64,000 nucleotides of DNA. It comes from Exiguobacterium sp. s124 (lineage in GTDB: Bacteria; Bacillota; Bacilli; Exiguobacteriales; Exiguobacteriaceae). The notes below the pieces were generated by a model. The model did not search any database. It had not been told where the DNA came from and saw nothing but the letters and a program-made list of their open reading frames with translations. The translations under genes and the position numbers were made by a program. Of this stretch, positions 27,056 to 35,218 are shown one piece after another (within the stretch, counting starts at the first letter, position 1; each line of letters starts with the position of its first letter). Location: contig NZ_JACSKH010000003.1 of NCBI RefSeq assembly GCF_018617485.1, positions 124,001-188,000 of the forward strand, written 5' to 3'.

Positions 27056-27302
27056 TAAAAAAACGCAAAGCGAGGGCATCGGCAACAAAGCCGACACCCT
27101 CGCTGGATGTTCCGTCTTTCTTAGCCGACTTGGAGCGCTCCATACGTAAATATGTATGGCAGTCCGACGGGTATTTCCCGTCAGCCCAGCACAACCCCAC
27201 GGACATGGTGTTGCACTTCGGCGATCCTGCCTTTTTGTAGTCCTCATCGTTGTCATCCTCCGACTACTTACTCATCAGCATCGCACCTCTACCTCATCGA
27301 TA
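27056..27302 (-). ncRNA. Lysine riboswitch (L box) before NhaC-type gene
   Basis: The minus strand carries the lysine aptamer core in order: AGAGGTGCG, GAGTA, GGAGGATGA, ATCGCCGAAGTG, GTGCTGGG, the GGACTGCCA segment, a CCATAC/GTATGG hairpin and GGAGCGC. The terminator stem follows (27070-27103, GCGAGGGTGTCGGC/GCCGATGCCCTCGC, then a T run), 45 bp before the gene. The P1 closing helix is imperfect, unlike the lysC copy. Lysine binding should favour termination. Confidence 0.9.
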
Positions 27303-27332
27303 GCACGAATATTCATTTAAAGTTACGTCTAA

Positions 27333-27360
27333 ATTATCACAAGTTGACGTCACATATCAA
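27333..27360 (-). promoter_or_regulatory. Promoter of lysine riboswitch transcript
   Basis: -35 TTGATA, a 16-bp spacer and -10 GATAAT with a TGT extension are seen. The -35 overlaps the last codons of the upstream hypothetical gene. Confidence 0.7.
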
Positions 27361-27641
27361 TAGTTTTTTTCATCACGAATGATTCGTTTCAAAACAGCAA
27401 GTGCTTCTTGGTCATTCGTCTCTACGGCTTTAAAGAAGTCGTTGAAGAAGTGATACAACACGAATCGGTCAGCGTGAGACTTCGTCTGTTCTTTAATTGT
27501 AGAGAAGATGAGCCGCCGCAGACGTCGTTTCGTCTGTGTTTCTTCTGGCAGTTCTTCGCATCGGTCCTTGAAAGCACGATATACAGAATTGATCAATTCC
27601 TCATGTTCATCATACGACCGATTGTAAGCAACTTGTTCCAT
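27357..27641 (-). CDS. Hypothetical helical protein
   Basis: A 94-residue, highly charged, probably all-helical cytosolic protein. It contains the segment ELPEETQTKRRLRRLIFSTIKEQT near residues 32-55 and a C-terminal EALAVLKRIIRDE. I do not recognise a family. The start at 27641 follows GGGGGGATA; an earlier ATG lies before the ribosome site. A good promoter (27688-27716) precedes it, and its 3' end carries the -35 of the downstream riboswitch promoter. Confidence 0.7.
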   Translation of the reverse strand: MEQVAYNRSYDEHEELINSVYRAFKDRCEELPEETQTKRRLRRLIFSTIKEQTKSHADRFVLYHFFNDFFKAVETNDQEALAVLKRIIRDEKNY

Positions 27642-27687
27642 CTGTAATATCCCCCCTTTCAAATTTGACCCGATGAAACTTGTCGTA

Positions 27688-27716
27688 ACTATATCAACTT
27701 CCAGTCAGTCATTCAA
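27688..27716 (-). promoter_or_regulatory. Promoter of hypothetical gene
   Basis: On the minus strand -35 TTGAAT, a 17-bp spacer and -10 TATAGT lie about 47 bp before the start at 27641. Confidence 0.68.
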
Positions 27717-27759
27717 TCGTTATCGACCGTTCTTAACAAAAATCATACGTTAGACCGAG

Positions 27760-29469
27760 TCAAGTGTTGATGAATGAGAAGGTCGTCACGTCGAACAATC
27801 CCATATCGGTCAATTTCAAATCTGGAATGACCGGTAAGGCAAGGAATGACATCGTCAAGTACGGATTGAAATGACGGTGTGCCCCGACAACATCGAGCGC
27901 ATCGTTTAGCTGTTCGAGAATATCTGCCACTTCACGGTAAGGGCGTTTCGTCATCAAACCACCGATTTCAAGCGGGAGCACGGCGAGCACTTCCCCTTCC
28001 GATACAGCGACGACCCCACCGCCTACTTTTTCAAGCGTTCTCGCTGCGAGCAACATATCTTCCGGGCTGACCCCAGCGATGACCAAGTTGTGACTGTCAT
28101 GGGCTACCGTAGCCGCAAGTGCACCTCGTTTCAACCCGAATCCTGTAACGGGAGCAAGCGCCATGTGACCTGTTCCGTGATGACGTTCGATGACAGCAAG
28201 CGTTGCGATATCCTGTGCTAAATCCGCGCCTGATGCATCCGGTTGGAACGTGAGACGTTGTCGTTTCGTCAACAAGCTGTTCGGAAGCACTTGAATGACA
28301 TCCACTTCCTCTTCGCTAGGTGCAAGTCGGAACGAGTCAGCCGTCAATTCAGGTAACTCGAGTTCGCCTTTCATCGGTTTTGGCACTTCAATTCCTTCAG
28401 CATCAAATGTCGCATTCCCTGCTTCGGCGACGAGTGTACCGTTGACATACACTTGTTCGATTTTTACCGATTCGACGTCTGACAAGATGACGAAGTTCGC
28501 TTTCTTGCCAGGTGCGATGGCACCAATCTCTTTTAATCCATAGGCTTCTGCGGCGTGTAAACTCGCCATCGCATAGGCCGTCTCTGGTTTGACCCCTTGC
28601 TTGATTGCCGTACGAATGTTGTAGTCAATCCCACCTTCCGCGACCAAGTCATCCAAGTGCTTATCGTCTGTACAGAAGAGGAAGCGATGGGCGTTGCTCT
28701 CTGTCACAGCAAGACTGACCTTCTCCACGTTCCGAGCGACAGAACCTTCCCGAATTTGAACGTAGAATCCACGTCGTACCCGTTCAATCGCCTCTTCTGC
28801 TGTCGTACATTCATGATCCGTCATGATTCCTGCTGAACGATATACGTTCAATTGATCAGGGTTGAGACCTGAAGCATGTCCATCCACGACTTTGCCCGCT
28901 TGTTCCGTCTGTGCGATCTTTTGAAGCATGTCTTCGCTTCCTGCTTCGACCGATGGATAGTCCATGACCTCACCCAATCCATGGACACCGGGATCTCCTA
29001 GAAACGGCGCCAAGTCCTCTGCATACAATTTTGCACCTGCATGTTCAAACGGCGTCGCCGGCACACAGCTTGGTAACATCATCCGGACGTCGAGTGGAAG
29101 GCCTTTCGCATCCGCTAACATATACTCAATTCCAAGTGCCCCGTTCACGTTCGCAATCTCATGCGGGTCCGCAATGACTGTCGTGACACCGAGTGGCAAG
29201 ACCGCCTTCGCAAACTCATGTGGCGGGACCATCGACGATTCGATATGGACGTGCGAATCGATGAAGGACGGGGCAAGCGTCCAAGTTGGATCATGATATT
29301 CGACCTCTCCATCGTATCCATCCCCAATTGCCACAATATACCCAGCATCGATGGCGACGTCCGTACGAATCGTCTCACGACTGTACACGTCAATCACAGC
29401 GACGTCTTTAAAGACGACGGCCGCTTTCTTTTTCTTTGCGGCGATGTCAATCAAATGTTGTTTCTCCAT
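27760..29469 (-). CDS. ade: Adenine deaminase
   Basis: A 569-residue amidohydrolase-superfamily enzyme that converts adenine to hypoxanthine and ammonia in purine salvage. The metal motif HVHIESSM is seen near residue 70, with GVTTVIADPHEIANV, the GEVMDYP segment, DGHASGL and the HECT and DD motifs further on. The C-terminal adenine deaminase domain contains GFGLKRGALAATVAHDSHN. Length is normal. It is monocistronic and divergent from the carbonic-anhydrase-like gene. I see no purine riboswitch in the 119 bp upstream. Confidence 0.95.
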   Translation of the reverse strand: MEKQHLIDIAAKKKKAAVVFKDVAVIDVYSRETIRTDVAIDAGYIVAIGDGYDGEVEYHDPTWTLAPSFIDSHVHIESSMVPPHEFAKAVLPLGVTTVIADPHEIANVNGALGIEYMLADAKGLPLDVRMMLPSCVPATPFEHAGAKLYAEDLAPFLGDPGVHGLGEVMDYPSVEAGSEDMLQKIAQTEQAGKVVDGHASGLNPDQLNVYRSAGIMTDHECTTAEEAIERVRRGFYVQIREGSVARNVEKVSLAVTESNAHRFLFCTDDKHLDDLVAEGGIDYNIRTAIKQGVKPETAYAMASLHAAEAYGLKEIGAIAPGKKANFVILSDVESVKIEQVYVNGTLVAEAGNATFDAEGIEVPKPMKGELELPELTADSFRLAPSEEEVDVIQVLPNSLLTKRQRLTFQPDASGADLAQDIATLAVIERHHGTGHMALAPVTGFGLKRGALAATVAHDSHNLVIAGVSPEDMLLAARTLEKVGGGVVAVSEGEVLAVLPLEIGGLMTKRPYREVADILEQLNDALDVVGAHRHFNPYLTMSFLALPVIPDLKLTDMGLFDVTTFSFINT

Positions 29470-29588
29470 CTCTCGATCTCCTTATTCAACGTATTTTAAC
29501 TATCTTACCAAGAATATTCTTTTCGTTGCAATTTCTTTTTCAAGTTGTGCGACAATGATAGCATATCGATCTGAAAGGGGTTACAACG

Positions 29589-30125
29589 ATGCAATATAAA
29601 CTAGGAGAACTGACACCACAAGTCGACCCGACGACTTATCTCGCACCAGGAGCACATGTGATTGGAGATGTGACGATTGGGGCGCACTCGGGGATATGGT
29701 TCAATACCGTCATCCGTGGAGACGAAGGTCCGATTCAAATCGGTGCTTATGTGAATATTCAGGACGGTTCGATGATCCATCAATATGAAGGGTCGCCGAC
29801 AATCATCCATGACCGTGTCTCAATCGGTCACATGGCGATGATTCATGGTTGTGAGATTGAGGAGGATTGCCTCATTGGTATGCACGCTACCGTACTCGAT
29901 GGTGCCAAGATCGGGAAAGGATCATTCGTAGCTGCGGGTGCTCTCGTCACACCAAATATGCAAATCCCTGAAGGGGTAATGGTGATGGGCGTCCCCGCAA
30001 AAGTTGTCCGTCCATTGAATGACGAGGATCGTTTCATCATGGAGAGAACCGTTAAGAAGTACGCGAAACGCGCTGAACAATATAAACAGACGTGTGTGCC
30101 CTTAAGCGAAACGCACAGTTTGTGA
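29589..30125 (+). CDS. Gamma-carbonic anhydrase-like hexapeptide protein
   Basis: This 178-residue protein folds as a left-handed beta helix: hexapeptide repeats such as IGDVTIGAHSGIWF run to about residue 140, followed by a C-terminal helix. The three zinc-type histidines of the gamma-carbonic-anhydrase family are recognisable in SMIHQYEG and in SIGHMAMIHGCEI. Related proteins (YtoA, PaaY, YrdA) often lack strong activity, so carbonic anhydrase function is only plausible. AAAGGGG precedes the ATG. The stop codon overlaps a cre site. Confidence 0.87.
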   Translation: MQYKLGELTPQVDPTTYLAPGAHVIGDVTIGAHSGIWFNTVIRGDEGPIQIGAYVNIQDGSMIHQYEGSPTIIHDRVSIGHMAMIHGCEIEEDCLIGMHATVLDGAKIGKGSFVAAGALVTPNMQIPEGVMVMGVPAKVVRPLNDEDRFIMERTVKKYAKRAEQYKQTCVPLSETHSL

Positions 30126-30136
30126 AAGCGTTTACA
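30123..30136 (+). promoter_or_regulatory. CcpA cre site
   Basis: TGAAAGCGTTTACA fits the cre consensus TGWAANCGNTNWCA at every position. It starts on the stop codon of the carbonic-anhydrase-like gene, 52 bp before a TATACT -10 candidate (30188-30193). Carbon-dependent control of the small genes downstream is inferred. Confidence 0.7.
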
Positions 30137-30234
30137 AGATTCATAAAATGTTAACGTTTCTCTCGAATTTTCTACACAGTTCCTTTGTATACTGATGATG
30201 TAGCCAAGCTGACGTATTGAAAGGAGCCCACTCT

Positions 30235-30420
30235 ATGTATCCGAACCACGATCAACTCATGTTAGATTTGTACGCTTCATCGATCAATCCAAGTTATGGT
30301 CTTCATATCGATGATTCTTTCGATGACACGCTCCATGGTGCACATCGTGAGGTTTGGGAACGCATGCATTTGGATAATAGTAGAGAAGAAGATTCTAAAA
30401 ATGGAGGAACGGCTGGATGA
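30235..30420 (+). CDS. Small hypothetical acidic protein
   Basis: A 61-residue, His- and Asp-rich soluble protein with no recognisable family. The ATG at 30235 follows AAAGGAG; an earlier in-frame ATG contains that site. A TATACT -10 candidate lies at 30188-30193, and a full cre site lies further upstream. The stop overlaps the start of a 17-codon ORF by ATGA. Codon use looks normal for the window. Confidence 0.68.
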   Translation: MYPNHDQLMLDLYASSINPSYGLHIDDSFDDTLHGAHREVWERMHLDNSREEDSKNGGTAG

Positions 30421-30470
30421 TTCCAACACCTGTAATTCAAGATTGGCTCGCAACTAAATTAAAGCGATAA
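30417..30470 (+). CDS. 17-residue mini-ORF coupled to previous gene
   Basis: The ATG at 30417 sits in an ATGA overlap with the stop of the 61-residue gene and has its own GGAGG 8 nt upstream. The peptide is 17 residues, amphipathic with a basic end (WLATKLKR). A ribosome site this good at a coupled start argues for real translation, but the ORF is short enough to be chance. The terminator begins 20 nt after the stop. Confidence 0.4.
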   Translation: MIPTPVIQDWLATKLKR

Positions 30471-30489
30471 TTGACCGATATATAGATGA

Positions 30490-30523
30490 AGCGAGCGAGG
30501 GTGATCCCCACGCTCGCTTTTTT
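30490..30523 (+). terminator. Terminator of small-gene unit
   Basis: The stem AGCGAGCG/CGCTCGCT is followed by TTTTTT on the plus strand. Confidence 0.87.
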
Positions 30524-31076
30524 ATTCGAAAATGGTCAGATGTGCATCAATCGGTTGCCGTGCTTTTGGTGTCGGAATGTCCCCGGTGTCATATTTTCCG
30601 ATTTGCAGAAGACCGATAAATGTTTCTCCTTCTGCTCCAATCATTTCCTTCAAACGCGCATCGTCAAATAACCCACCCGTACGCCAGACCATCCCGATTT
30701 CACGTTCACTGAACAAAAGTTGAACATTTTGAATAAATGTCGCCGTCGCGAGCATCGCATCCCGATTTCCTTTATCCGTCTCAAATCGTTTTGCCGTCAC
30801 ATACATACACGTGGCGGCATTTAAGATTCGTCCTGTCACCTTTTCACGTTGCCCTTCCGACGCCTCCGTGAAGGCTGGCTCGAGCGCGTCGAGTAATACC
30901 TGTTTCCCATCCCCATTGAACACATATACGTTCCATGGCTCGATCTTATTATGAAACGGTGCGTGATGTGCCGATTGCAACACCTCATAGAGCACCTTCG
31001 TATCGATCGGTTCTTCCTTGAACATCCGAACCGTCCGTCTTTCCTCAATTAATTGTTGTGCTGCTGTCTTTGTCAT
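30522..31076 (-). CDS. Nitroreductase-family protein
   Basis: A 184-residue FMN-dependent nitroreductase-like protein. It has RTVRMFKEEPI at the N-terminus (phosphate-binding Arg pattern), SAHHAPFHNKIEPW at about residues 35-50, and a C-terminal GLLQIGKYD segment. Such enzymes reduce nitro or quinone compounds with NAD(P)H. The physiological substrate is unknown. I choose ATG 31076, 10 nt after AAGGGG; an upstream ATG would add 12 residues. Monocistronic. Confidence 0.87.
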   Translation of the reverse strand: MTKTAAQQLIEERRTVRMFKEEPIDTKVLYEVLQSAHHAPFHNKIEPWNVYVFNGDGKQVLLDALEPAFTEASEGQREKVTGRILNAATCMYVTAKRFETDKGNRDAMLATATFIQNVQLLFSEREIGMVWRTGGLFDDARLKEMIGAEGETFIGLLQIGKYDTGDIPTPKARQPIDAHLTIFE

Positions 31077-31139
31077 GACCGTCACTTCCCCTTCTTTTCT
31101 CTCCTCTATCATAATTGAAAAACGTTCTCATTTCAAAAT

Positions 31140-31168
31140 CAAAAAAAGACTACAGATTGCTCTGTAGC
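31140..31168 (-). terminator. Terminator of lysine operon
   Basis: The stem CTACAGA/TCTGTAG with loop GCAA is followed on the minus strand by TTTTTTT. It lies directly after the lysA stop. Confidence 0.88.
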
Positions 31169-31169
31169 C

Positions 31170-32462
31170 TTAAATCGATTGTCCAATAACCTCACATGCC
31201 ACCAAGTCTTCAAACGTTTGGCGACGTACGACGAGGCGGTGATTCCCATCCTTGACGAAAACAACTGCAGGGCGAAGCATTTGGTTATAGTTGCTCGCCA
31301 TCGAGAAATTATATGCTCCCGTGGCTTTGACGAGTAGCAAATCACCCGGTGTGACAGGAGGAATCAAAGAGCGGTTCGAGATGATGTCTCCCGACTCGCA
31401 ACACGCTCCGACAATTTTTGCCTCGAGCGTCTTCTCTTCATTCATCCGAGTCGCTGCCACGACTTCGTATTCCGCGTCATATAGCGCCGGACGAATGTTA
31501 TCCGTCATCCCCCCATCGACGGACACAAACGTGCGTACGCCATTCACTTCTTTGACGGTTCCGACTTCATACAGTGTGGCACCGGCATTGGCAACGAGCC
31601 AACGGCCTGGCTCAATCCCGATTTTTGGGAGTGGCAATTCACGAGCCTCTACCTCGTCGATTAACGTTTCCATCACCCGCTCCATCGTCTGTGCGAAGTC
31701 GAGACGCTCGTCTTCGTCTAAGTAAGCGACACCGAAGCCACCACCGATGTTCAGCACATCCGTCGTATAGCCCGTCTCCTGACGAATCGTATCCATGAAC
31801 CGTACCATCGTCTTCACCGTATTGATGAAGAGGGTCGGATCTTGAATTTGAGAGCCGACATGACAGTGAATCCCCTTCAACTGTAAATGTTCCGCTTCTA
31901 ACGTCGCACGAACCGCATCTAAATACGTATCGTCATGCGTCGGGAAACCGAATTTTGTATCAACCCCACCCGTTTGAATCGCCGCATGGGCACCTCCAAC
32001 AACTTGAGGCACGATGCGGAGAAGGACATCGACTTCACGATTGTATTCAGCCGCAAGTCCTGACAAGAGGCTGATTTCACGCATGTTGTCGATGGTAAAG
32101 TGTGTAATCCCCTGTTCGAGCGCGAACGTGATGTCGAGGATCGTCTTGTTCGACCCATGGACGTGAATGCGCTCTGCCGGTATACCGGCATGCAGTGCCA
32201 CGTACATTTCACCCCGTGAGACGACGTCGACACTTAATCCTGCCGCCATCACTTTTTCATACACGGCCGCAATCGATAATGCTTTTGACGCGTACAACGC
32301 ATATGTGTTCGGATACTTGTCTAGAAACGCGTCTTGAACGATCCCAAGGCGACGCTCTAGTTCTGGCTCACTCATCATATATAAAGGTGTCCCGTACGTC
32401 GCTTGAAGTTCACGGACGGACACGCCTTCGATCAAACATTCTGATTGATTGGTGGTGTACAT
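31170..32462 (-). CDS. lysA: Diaminopimelate decarboxylase
   Basis: The 430-residue PLP enzyme makes L-lysine from meso-diaminopimelate, the last step of the pathway. It shows YASKALS (PLP lysine), HVHGSNK, IHCHVGSQI, NIGGGFGVAY, EPGRWLVANAG and the CCESGD catalytic-cysteine motif. GAYNFSMASNYN follows near the C-terminus. The start at 32462 has GAAGGAGG within the alr coding end, and the two genes overlap by 31 nt. It is the last gene of the riboswitch-controlled operon. Confidence 0.97.
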   Translation of the reverse strand: MYTTNQSECLIEGVSVRELQATYGTPLYMMSEPELERRLGIVQDAFLDKYPNTYALYASKALSIAAVYEKVMAAGLSVDVVSRGEMYVALHAGIPAERIHVHGSNKTILDITFALEQGITHFTIDNMREISLLSGLAAEYNREVDVLLRIVPQVVGGAHAAIQTGGVDTKFGFPTHDDTYLDAVRATLEAEHLQLKGIHCHVGSQIQDPTLFINTVKTMVRFMDTIRQETGYTTDVLNIGGGFGVAYLDEDERLDFAQTMERVMETLIDEVEARELPLPKIGIEPGRWLVANAGATLYEVGTVKEVNGVRTFVSVDGGMTDNIRPALYDAEYEVVAATRMNEEKTLEAKIVGACCESGDIISNRSLIPPVTPGDLLLVKATGAYNFSMASNYNQMLRPAVVFVKDGNHRLVVRRQTFEDLVACEVIGQSI

Positions 32463-33520
32463 ACAATTCCTCCTTCAAAGCGATGTGGGACACGCCACGA
32501 ACGGGCACAGAGCTGTTCTGAGTTGTTGGCATAGCCAACGCGTGTCACGTCATCGATTTTCGTTTCTATGCCATACAACGTCACACGGTCGCCGATCTGC
32601 ACATTCTCGTCGACTTTGATGAAGCTATGGCTCATAAAGATGTTGCTGACGAACGGATAGGCTTTCCCGTCAATATGAACAGGCAAGTGACGTCTCGCCC
32701 GCATCAATCCATCTCCGTATCCGACCGGAAGTACGGCAATGCGTTCCTTCGTTTCGGCTGTGTATCCCGTCCCATATCCGACATGAGCCCCCGCTTCAAT
32801 GTCATGGACCGCGACCACTTCCGTCTCCCAATAGAAAGCAGGAACTAACCATTCGACCGGCTCGACCGATGAATAGCCATATAAGAAGATCCCGACACGT
32901 ACATGTGTGCAATGATGCAGACGCGAATCGTCTTGAAGCGTGGCCGCACTGTTCGCTGCATGGATCAATTCAAACGTATGACGTTCCATCAATCGTGTCG
33001 ACCAATCAGCAAACCGTTCGACTTGAACGCTGTGCTCGACTTCCGCATTGTCTGCGTCCGCGAGCGGGAAGTGCGTACATAATCCGACGAGGTTCAGTCC
33101 TTCATTTTGACAGAAAGCGACGATTTGTAGTGCTTCTTCAAATGTTTTAGCACCGAATCGGTTCATCCCGACATCTAGTTTTAGATGCAGGCGAACGCCA
33201 TCGAGATGCTCTCGCTGTGAGACGAGCCACTCATATGACCCGATGGCGACGTCAAAATCGTAGGCATGCACGTGTTGCCACGTATATACCGGGTTCATGA
33301 CGAGGACACGAGCCGATTGCGCATACGTCCGAACCTCGATCGCTTCTTCGATTGTTGTCACCATGAAGTGACGGACCCCTTCATCATACAAAGTCGTCAC
33401 AACTGGCTCCATCCCTAGGTTATAGGCGTTGTTTTTCACGACTGCAAACACGGGGCGCCCGAGCGCTTCAATCCGACGTTTGTTCTCGCGAATCGCATTC
33501 AAGTCAATTGTGACTCCCAT
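32432..33520 (-). CDS. Alanine racemase-family protein, Alr2-like
   Basis: A 362-residue fold-type III PLP racemase. The PLP lysine lies in FAVVKNNAYNLG near residue 28. LDVGMNRFG, the His/Ser segment AANSAATL, RVGIFLYGY, the catalytic tyrosine region HVGYGTGYTAET and VGYGDGL follow. The lysine motif differs from the usual VVKANAYGHG. Its place in a dap operon matches the second alanine racemase of Staphylococcus aureus. It may supply D-alanine for the wall or act on another amino acid; specificity is not provable here. AAAGGAG precedes the ATG. Confidence 0.88.
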   Translation of the reverse strand: MGVTIDLNAIRENKRRIEALGRPVFAVVKNNAYNLGMEPVVTTLYDEGVRHFMVTTIEEAIEVRTYAQSARVLVMNPVYTWQHVHAYDFDVAIGSYEWLVSQREHLDGVRLHLKLDVGMNRFGAKTFEEALQIVAFCQNEGLNLVGLCTHFPLADADNAEVEHSVQVERFADWSTRLMERHTFELIHAANSAATLQDDSRLHHCTHVRVGIFLYGYSSVEPVEWLVPAFYWETEVVAVHDIEAGAHVGYGTGYTAETKERIAVLPVGYGDGLMRARRHLPVHIDGKAYPFVSNIFMSHSFIKVDENVQIGDRVTLYGIETKIDDVTRVGYANNSEQLCARSWRVPHRFEGGIVCTPPINQNV

Positions 33521-33534
33521 CGTTCAAAACTCCT

Positions 33535-34461
33535 TTACTCTTTAACTGCTGATTTCACGAACGTGACCCAATCGCGGTGTTCTGGAAGTTGTCCTGTCAC
33601 GGCCTCGCGATAACGTGTCAACATTTCTGTCGCAACCTTCTGGACGCCTCCACCGATCGAGATGTGGTCGACCTCGATGACGCTCGTCACTTCGGCTGCC
33701 GTTCCCGTCAAGAAGATCTCATCGGCTACATATAACTCATCGCGCCCGATGTGACGTTCCACGACTTCATAACCTCCATCACGCGCAAGTTGCATGACCG
33801 TCTGACGCGTGATGCCATCGAGTACGGAACAATCGAGCGACGGTGTCGTGATCGTCTTCCCTTTGACGAGGAAGATGTTTGCAACACTCGCCTCGCTGAC
33901 GTTTCCGTTCATATCGAGGGCAATCGCTTCATCAAATCCGTCACGAAGCGCCTCTCCTTTTAGTAACTGTGAGTTCATATAGTTCGATGCTGCTTTCGCT
34001 TGCATCGGCATCATTGTCGAAGACACGCGGCGATAAGAGGCTACTTTTGCCCGAATCCCAACTGTTTTACTGAAATATTCACCGAGTGGCCAGCACGAGA
34101 TGGCAACGTGTACCTTCGTTTCTGCTGTCGGCATAAGCGCCTGCCAAGGTGTTCCAAGGAAGACGAACGGACGGATATAACATGCTTCAAATCCGTTTCG
34201 CTCAATCAATTCCATCGTAGCTTGTTCGAGTTCATCTACCGTGTAAGGTAGTGTGACGTGGTAGTATGCACACGAGCGAACGAGTCGCTCCAAGTGTTCA
34301 CGTAAGCGGAAGATGGCTGGACCTTCCTCCGTGTGATACGCGCGAATCCCTTCAAAGAACCCACTTCCGTAATGAATCGCGTGTGTCATGATACTCGTGT
34401 TTGCGTCAGTCGGCTCAATCCAAGCCCCGTCTTTCCACATCCATTGTCCATACTGTTCCAT
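33535..34461 (-). CDS. ilvE: Branched-chain-type aminotransferase (class IV)
   Basis: This 308-residue class IV aminotransferase has HYGSGFFEGIRAYHTEEGPAIFRL near the N-terminus. The PLP lysine lies in QAKAASNYMNSQL, followed by EASVANIFLVKG and the GITRQT motif. This is the pattern of bacterial BCAT I (IlvE). It is sandwiched between dapD and alr in a lysine operon, the position held by a deacetylase in S. aureus. A BCAT that also serves another aminotransfer is possible but unproven. GGGAGAG lies before the ATG. Confidence 0.87.
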   Translation of the reverse strand: MEQYGQWMWKDGAWIEPTDANTSIMTHAIHYGSGFFEGIRAYHTEEGPAIFRLREHLERLVRSCAYYHVTLPYTVDELEQATMELIERNGFEACYIRPFVFLGTPWQALMPTAETKVHVAISCWPLGEYFSKTVGIRAKVASYRRVSSTMMPMQAKAASNYMNSQLLKGEALRDGFDEAIALDMNGNVSEASVANIFLVKGKTITTPSLDCSVLDGITRQTVMQLARDGGYEVVERHIGRDELYVADEIFLTGTAAEVTSVIEVDHISIGGGVQKVATEMLTRYREAVTGQLPEHRDWVTFVKSAVKE

Positions 34462-34510
34462 AATGCAACTCTCCCATTCCTCATTGTTTATATTTTCTGT
34501 CTATTATACG

Positions 34511-35218
34511 TTAGAGAGAGCGTAAGTCATCAACAAGTTGCGTTTTTTCAGAAGTTTTTTCATCTTTCTGTTTGATGACGCGTGCCGGCGTACCCGCGAC
34601 GACAACACCTGGAGGAACATCTTGCGTGACGACACTCCCAGCTGCGACTACCGCATTTTCCCCGACGCGAACCCCTTCCAAGATGACAGCGTTCGCTCCA
34701 ATCATGACGCCATCTTCGATGATGACCGGATCTTTTGAAGGTGGCTCGAGGACACCTGCGACCACGGCACCCGCTCCGAGGTGGACGTTCTTCCCAAGCG
34801 TTCCGCGCGCGCCGATGACGGCATTCATGTCGACCATCGAACCGTCTCCGATGACGGCACCGATATTGACGACGGCACCCATCATGACGACGGCGTTGTT
34901 CCCGATTTGTACATGGTCACGAATGAATGAACCTGGCTCGATTCGTGCATTGAGTTGTGTCGTATCGAGCATTGGAACGGCACTGTTGCGACGATCGTAT
35001 TCAAGGTGTGAATCGGTGATGACCGACGCATTCGCTTCTAAGAAAGCGGCTGCGCGCTCCGCAGTCGTCAAGAACAGCTTTGACTCATCCGTTCCGAACG
35101 CTTTCGCTTCCTCGATTTCAAGACCTGCCAATTGGCCGTTGACGTAAAGTTTTACCGGTGTTTCCTTTTTTGCATCTTTAATATATTGTGCGATTTCATA
35201 AGCGTTTGTGAGTAACAT
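34511..35218 (-). CDS. dapH: Tetrahydrodipicolinate N-acetyltransferase
   Basis: The 235-residue acyltransferase adds an acetyl group to tetrahydrodipicolinate, opening the N-acetyl branch of diaminopimelate synthesis. The N-terminal DapH domain (residues 1-75) is followed by [16 protein letters not shown] and hexapeptide repeats (about 90-210, [20 protein letters not shown]). [16 protein letters not shown] end follows. The start at 35218 has GAGGAGG upstream and overlaps the dapB end by 23 nt. Downstream enzymes of this branch (aminotransferase PatA, deacetylase, epimerase) are not in the window unless IlvE substitutes. Confidence 0.94.
   Translation of the reverse strand: MLLTNAYEIAQYIKDAKKETPVKLYVNGQLAGLEIEEAKAFGTDESKLFLTTAERAAAFLEANASVITDSHLEYDRRNSAVPMLDTTQLNARIEPGSFIRDHVQIGNNAVVMMGAVVNIGAVIGDGSMVDMNAVIGARGTLGKNVHLGAGAVVAGVLEPPSKDPVIIEDGVMIGANAVILEGVRVGENAVVAAGSVVTQDVPPGVVVAGTPARVIKQKDEKTSEKTQLVDDLRSL

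Noticed and set aside
30235-30470. Toxin-antitoxin reading of the small-ORF pair
   Set aside because: No known toxin or antitoxin motif; the 17-residue peptide is too short and not clearly hydrophobic enough to call a type I toxin.
34572-35147. 191-codon plus-strand ORF opposite dapH
   Set aside because: It is the mirror of a well-conserved gene, rich in Ala/Thr/Pro as expected from antisense reading, with no ribosome site.
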